From Hirundichthys speculiger (Eukaryota; Chordata; Actinopteri; Beloniformes; Exocoetidae), in NCBI GenBank assembly GCA_018398805.1, contig JAGFBZ010001885.1, positions 893,001 through 957,000 on the forward strand: a stretch of 64,000 nt of DNA, written 5' to 3'. Both the position numbers and the translations under genes were made by a program. This document shows, one piece after another, positions 58,369 through 64,000 of the stretch. A model generated the notes under the pieces. That model searched no databases. It saw nothing but the letters and a program-made list of their open reading frames with translations, and had not been told where the DNA came from. Within the stretch, counting starts at the first letter, position 1. Each line of letters starts with the position of its first letter.

Positions 58369-60418
58369 ATATCATAAACTCTTTACTCACATTACTGGTA
58401 ATGTTACAGAGTTGTCTCCACATATAACTCCACAAGAAACTTAATTATTGTCTCTTTCTGAGAAACAGTGGACTAATTAACTGCTGATGAAAAGTTGGTG
58501 CTTACAGTCAAACAAAAAAGTAGGCCTGGAGGCAACACTAATGTATCTTTTCCCATTTTGCACATCATTTTGTCGATCATGACATGGATTACATGATTTC
58601 CTCTTTCAAAGTAAACTAAGCGCAGAACATAAAGCTGTGAACAGAGATAAAGCCTGTGAGATCTGATCTCCAGGTGGGATGTTTGAGCCAGCTGCAAACC
58701 TGGCTGTCCCACCAAGAGAGGACACGCAATTAGAAAATAAGAATTGTGTTGCTTGAATTGTGTCCATGCAGTTTGGGAAGACAATCATCATTGTTTCTAC
58801 TTTCATAGTTTTTAAAAAAAAGAAAGAGAAATCCCTTAATGGCGTCTTATCTGCAGATGCAAACGGGACCTTGAATAGTGCCACAAGTCACTTTCAGCTT
58901 ATAGAATTGCTTTTGGTTCAGCATCTCTAATGGTCCCTCTGCTGTGGAGAATAATTAGAAGCCTTTTAAATGTCATAGAGCCATCAGTCTGATGCAGTAA
59001 TTAAAGCAGAAAAACCTTTATGAATGTCATAATGAATTGACTAACTCATTATCATCGTCACTAAACAGGCTTTGTTCCTTTACTAACTATGTGAACATGT
59101 GCCATTTATTTAATGAATCACACTGGACTATCTATGCGTGATTAAAGTAAAATGAAGGTTTGACGTATTACGTTAGAAATATATGGTGACATGCGTTTTG
59201 TTCCTGCTATCCTCTCAGTTTCCATCCCTTTGTCACTTAATGGAGACATTTATATCAACTAGTAGACTTTAACTCTTTGCCAGCTACTCTCCATTGTTTT
59301 TTTCTATGGCATATTTTAGTATTTTTTTGTTTACTTCAGATTAAAACTTTTTTCCCCTCTTTTCTGATAAATTTCACTTTCAATGTTGTTTTATTTTTTT
59401 TTGGGAGGGGCTAGTCATATAATAAAACGTACAGTTCTACTCATATTTCTCTTGTTCAGCTTCTGTATCATATCTTCCAGACCTTAGTTTTATTTTCTTT
59501 TAATGTTACTCCCTCTATTTCCTAATCTATTTGGGTAACTTAATCTACTCCTATAAGGAGATGTTATTGTCCATTTCGGAACACATGGACCATCATTTCC
59601 TGATTTCCTGGCCAGGACAGATAGAAGGCACAGCTGGTTCCCCTTTACTGCACAGGTTAATGAGAAATGTCAATGAACAAAGTATGCGGGGGGTAAGGGC
59701 ATGCAAAGCACTCCCCAGAAGTGCTATGAACGTGACACATGCACTAACTTGTGGCCCAGAGGTTTTATAGTTTCTGTGTTTTATATTTTAAGTGGATGCC
59801 ATGATAGTGAAGTAGTTGGGGCTGCAGCCTCAAAGCAAGATTTTATTAACGTGGCAGGAGCCTTAAACAGGATCATGTAGGTCGAGAAAAGAAGTGGCCA
59901 TGTTTTAGTTCCTTCATTCGTTTATTGTGTATTAGAAACAAAATAAATAAAGTGTATTATATTGTCATGAACGTCATGACCAGACGTTCATGAACAATGA
60001 ATAACCACAATGACGATTATGTGTGTTTAAAACTAATTGAGAAGGCATATATGGCTATATTTTAAAACTGGTCATTATAGGTGGTACTCAGAGAGCTGAA
60101 CAGTTTCTCAGGTTGTACGCAGTATTAAAAGTTTGAGAACCACTGATGTAGACGTTCTTTCAATGTCTCTGAAGTGACAGCTTTTCACGTTTCACTTTTC
60201 AACTAAATCAAAACGTTGTTTAGATGCCTGACAAAGTCATCTTTTCAACGTAACTTTGCTTGGTGGGTCTTCTCTCCCTGAATGTCTATCCTATGAGCAG
60301 GAATGGAGTCTCCTTTCACAACCACCTTTAGGAACTTTTCTGGTTGTTGATTTTTTGAATGTTCTGTTCTTTAACTTGTATTAGATGTGTTCAGTAGTGG
60401 AAGAGTTTCAGCCTCTCC
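58369..60418. other. Unassigned DNA
   Basis: No repeat or exon was recognised in this 2-kb interval. Small ORFs are AT-rich and without domain. Confidence 0.4.
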
Positions 60419-60577
60419 GGTGCCTTAGTGGTCATGCTTCCACCTATCACATGGGAGGTCTGGATTCAGATCCTGGTTGCATCAAGAAGGGGATCTGGTG
60501 TAAAACCTGTGCCAAATCAACCATGTGGTTTCTGTGGTAACACCGATTAGGGAGCTGCTGAAAGGACAAGAAGAATA
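60419..60577 (+). repeat. tRNA-derived SINE-like repeat, copy 2
   Basis: It shares head, body and end with 38901-39058: TTCCACCTATCACATGGGAG, a B-box-like tctggattcagatcctgg, GTGCCAAATCAACCATGTGG and GGGAGCTGCTGAAAGGACAA, ending AGAAGAATAG. Confidence 0.75.
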
Positions 60578-61389
60578 GCGTAAGGATTTTAAAAGGGGGT
60601 ATTTTGTGTCACTTTATAATTACATTGAAACCAATTTTAAGGTCGTTTTTGACACGAGGGACCAGCTGTTGCTGGAGCAACATCATCTTATAAATTTAGC
60701 ACAACTACAGTGCTGAATGTCCTATTTCATGTCCAGCAACAAAAAAAGGTTTTAAAGTGAACTGAAAAAAAGAAAGAAAAAGAAATTCAAACAAAAAATT
60801 TACTGCATAGCTATTTACTGGCATCCTTTTTAACTTATTAAAACTGGTTCTTCAGGCAAATAAAAATTTCAGTGTTCACGGCTGATTAATGATGGACAAA
60901 CTGCATAAAAAGTGGCAGGGATGCTTTAGCATTGGAAAGTCTATCATCCATCTATCATCATTCCAAAGGTAAGCGCCAAAAATTCTGCCTTTCCTTTTTT
61001 TTAATAGTTTATAATGATATCAAGAAATGTCTGACTTATAAAAATCATTGGGACACTTTTAAGATGTGGCACTGAGAAAAACAAAATGAAGAACTTTAAA
61101 ATACCTGTAGATGTTTAGAAGAAACATGTCTGACCACCAAACATTAGCAATTTAATAATCATCAGAGGGACACATGTTTTTTTTTTTTTGTTTGCATTTT
61201 CTATTTAACTATATCTACACTTGTCTTATCAGTGCTGCTCAATAAACTGGGACATTATGGAAATCAGGTTGTGTTTACTGCTTAGGAGTGTCAACATCAC
61301 TGACCAGGACTACAGTATAAAGGCTTGAATTAATAGCTCTATGCATGTTGAAAATACTACAATAAATACATTCCTCATTATTAAAAGTC
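60578..61389. other. Unassigned DNA
   Basis: Nothing was recognised in this AT-rich interval. Confidence 0.35.
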
Positions 61390-62060
61390 TTTGAGTGACC
61401 GTTTCTAACCCAATAAAGAGAGCAAACAAGAGCTCTTCAGGACCAACCACAGTTTGCTTCTACTGTACCTGCTTCAGCAAACCAACTATTATCTGGACAA
61501 AGCAGGCAACAGTGGGAATCATGTTCTTTGATCCCAAGTGCATTTGACATAATTCACACTGCACAACTATGTCAGAAACTCTAGTAATCACAGGTGGATG
61601 CCTCCATGATGGCATGGACTATTGACCGCATGACGAAAACATCATAGCCAGTGAAAATAAAGGGTTGTGAGTCTGAGAGGGTCTCGGCAGTACATGAAAA
61701 CTGTTGGGGACTGTACTCTCACCATTTCTCTTCACTCCATACACTTCAGACTTCACTTCAATTAACTGTTAGAAAGCTGGAAGTGCAGCAGAGAGAAGAG
61801 AGGCGTAGATGGAATCACCGGAGACCATAAGTCCATTGGGATGTTGTGGGCTGATGATACTGCATCAGGGGGTAACACAGGTCAACACTCGCTGTAGAAA
61901 ACAAAGAGAGAAATTCACAGCCAGCAGTTCAGTATTCAGGGTGCAGAGATGCTCCCTCAGAGTAACGTACCCTGCAGGACCTCCCCCTGTAAGACCTCAA
62001 CTCAGTATCACCTGCTCCTGTTCTGATTCCATGTGTGAAAACTTTATTCAAATGAGTTAA
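61390..62060 (+). pseudogene. Decayed reverse transcriptase of another LINE family
   Basis: Bases at 61498-61580 still follow a fish LINE reverse transcriptase block: AATCATGTTCTTTGATCCCA then GTGCATTTGACATAATTCAC, corresponding to the MFFDFSSAFNTI-type motif. Next come GGTGGATGCCTCCATGATGG, then GGGGACTGTACTCTCACCAT and CACTCCATACACTTCAGACT, corresponding to the GTVLSPFLFTLYTSD-type motif. The frame is broken many times. It is distinct from the YADD-bearing LINE at 8802-10552. Confidence 0.65.
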
Positions 62061-64000
62061 ACTTGTATCACTTTCTGACTGAGATATAAAAGCATGATTT
62101 TCAGTGGAATACAAGTTTAACATTTTTCTATATTTGTGTGTGCACATCACTTTGGGAGTCACTGGCCCCACCGTGGGCTTGATCATTACACTGTGTTTGT
62201 GTGACTTCTAAACCGCTTTTGGCTGCAGGGCTCATAATTACCTGTGAATTCCTTAAGATAATGACTAAAAAAATTGTTTGAGCAGCTTCCCACTACCTTT
62301 CTGCTGGTTCATCAGTCATTTTTCCTTACAGTGCTGTTGGTAGATATTGATCACTATGTGCAGCACCAAGAACACCCTGAGACCTGCCATTTTGCAGAAG
62401 CAGTGAAGCGGTGACCCAGGCATATAGCTGTCAGAATGTGGCCTTTGTCAGAGTCACTAAGATTTTTATCCATTCACATTTTCCTGTTTTAAGAGGGTTT
62501 TGTTTCCAAGAACTCACTGCTCAGCTGCTGCCTTTTCTGCAGTGTCTCATCCCTTGACAGGTGACATTGGATTTAGACAGTCAACCTTATACACTTCACT
62601 TGTCAGAGGTTTTTAATATTGTGCCTAATCAGGATGCATACTCTCATTCAGACTTCCATCACATTGGCTTTTAAAAGCTGGTACTTTTGTGGCTGCTTGG
62701 CGAAGGTTACGCAAACCCTGCTGAGATTTTATTTGGATTTGATTCTATTTCATTTACATTCTCTTTTTCCAACTCATTAGTGCTAAACTGTTTGGGTGAT
62801 ACTCTCAGTTAGTGGGGGTGTCACCATGGTTTCACCAGTACAGCCAATTGGCTTGTGTTGACAGTTGGTTAGAGGCTTCAAGGTTACATTATTAAACAAG
62901 AGCAAAATCACCATGATTAAATTTTGCACTCTATCCAAAGGACAAAGTAAGAGCTGACAAACTTCAGTAACAATCTTTGAAAACAGAGGCATGAAAGTAG
63001 AATTATGACATTTTTGAGAAATCAGGGCTTGACATATTTTACTAAATTCATCCTGGCTTATTCAGTTGCACAAATCCTAAATTGGATTGGGAAGGCACGG
63101 CCATGTCAAGCCAGGTGTAACTATCTTGGTACGTGTGCATTCACACTGCAGGGTCGATCACAGATTTACTGATTCAGATATGGAGGGGGCGTTTTGTATT
63201 TTTTACCAAGTGAGAAACGACTTATAATGAAAATATGACATTCAACACCTACGCAGGTTAAAAGTGGAATATAACTGCTGTTAAATGTAGCGAGTGTGAC
63301 TGGCAGACAAAAGCAGGCAAACCGATTGTTTAATTGTTCCATGTGTAGGCTACACTTAGAGATCATTAGCAAAATTACATCTTACTGTACTGAAGTTAGG
63401 TGCCTTTAACTGTATTGGATTTTATTTTTATGAGTTAATAGGTACAGATATGTTTCCAATATAAAACTCTGAATATGGAAATATGCAGTAATATCATGCC
63501 TTAATATGCCTAACAGTGTGATTTCATGCAAGTGACAGACTGGCAGCTTGGAAAGCAAAAATAGCATCTCTACCTGATTATCAAAAAACTGCTGTTGTTA
63601 GGGAAAAACAAAGAGAAAAAAACGTTTTTACAGCAGATGACTGCCCCTTGACCAGCATCATCACCTCCAACAAGAACATCAGAAACATGAAGATGAAAAT
63701 GTCTTTAATCGTCCAATACTTATTTACGGTCAAACAGCTTTAAGAACATTAAACTGGAAATGGTCTTTTTGCCGCCATCGACTGGCCAGTAAAGTAAGAA
63801 GATCTAATTTAAATTCATTCATTATTGTTATCCAGGCAAAACATTTTTAATGGATTTTGGATTCTAAAAATACTTTTTTTGTAAAAGTAATGAAGAATCT
63901 TTCACTTTTCTTTTGTAGACTGATAATGATTTTTTTTTTTCCTTTTTCTGCCCTGAAATGCTGCTGATGACGGTCTGCCCGTTAGAAAGTTATTCGAGAG
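62061..64000. other. Unassigned DNA to the window end
   Basis: No exon, RNA gene or transposon was recognised. A poly-T run lies at 63930-63940. Confidence 0.4.

Larger units (their letters stand above)
16824..64000 (+). other. Probable first intron of the cadherin gene (extends beyond the window)
   Basis: No cadherin-like coding block (LDRE, DxND, AxDxG) appears in any + frame after 16817. No other host gene is recognised, so the simplest reading is one intron of at least 47 kb. Large first introns filled with transposons are common in long cadherin genes. It could also end in an unseen short exon, since small exons are hard to spot without alignment. Confidence 0.5.

Overview
This window looks like nuclear DNA of a bony fish, most likely a percomorph teleost. 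It is AT-rich, has no operons or closely packed ORFs, and is full of repeats typical of teleosts: Tc1-like transposons, hAT elements and their MITEs, L2/CR1-like LINEs with ATTCA-type 3' tails, and tRNA-derived SINEs. Long microsatellites and a short interstitial TTAGGG array are also present. Clade and family names come from recognition by eye, not from a search.

Only one host gene is convincing. A CpG-rich segment (about 15.2-16.9 kb) carries a start codon at 15761 and a 1,057-base first coding exon of a large cadherin-superfamily receptor on the + strand. The exon ends at a good splice donor at 16818. It encodes a signal peptide, two cadherin repeats, a proline-rich linker with an Arg-rich possible furin site, and the start of a third repeat. 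No later exon is recognisable in the remaining 47 kb, so most of the window downstream is probably its long first intron. That is an inference.

Layout: 1-6.8 kb is mostly unassigned single-copy-looking DNA with two small repeat pieces. 6.8-8.0 kb is a decayed Tc1 transposon containing a palindromic MITE. 8.8-10.6 kb is a LINE with one in-frame stop and an internal deletion. 11.1-13.2 kb holds a dispersed repeat, a MITE and a 1.2-kb hAT-type element with target-site duplications. 15.2-16.8 kb is the promoter region and exon 1. 18.9-20.9 kb is a cluster of Tc1, SINE-like, LINE and hAT pieces. 23.2 kb has an intact-looking tRNA-derived SINE with exact duplications. 24.1-26.3 kb holds a GC-rich micro-island, a diverged tandem repeat and a LINE relic. 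27.3 kb is telomere-like. 29.2-30.4 kb is a decayed Tc1. 31.4-32.0 kb is a hAT element with a perfect 8-bp duplication. 32.0-36.5 kb and 39.1-44.8 kb are relatively free of transposons and are the best places to look for intronic regulatory DNA. 36.5-38.7 kb holds a transposon inside a transposon, then a Tc1 with long inverted repeats. 44.8-48.7 kb is a stack of at least six elements cutting one another. 49-51.6 kb, 53.3-56.1 kb, 56.8-58.4 kb and 60.4-62.1 kb hold further Tc1, LINE, hAT and SINE copies.

No convincing previously undescribed system was found. The most informative observations are the cadherin exon, the nested transposon stacks with datable order of insertion, the palindrome-rich elements, the telomere-like array and a few unassigned coding-like stretches.
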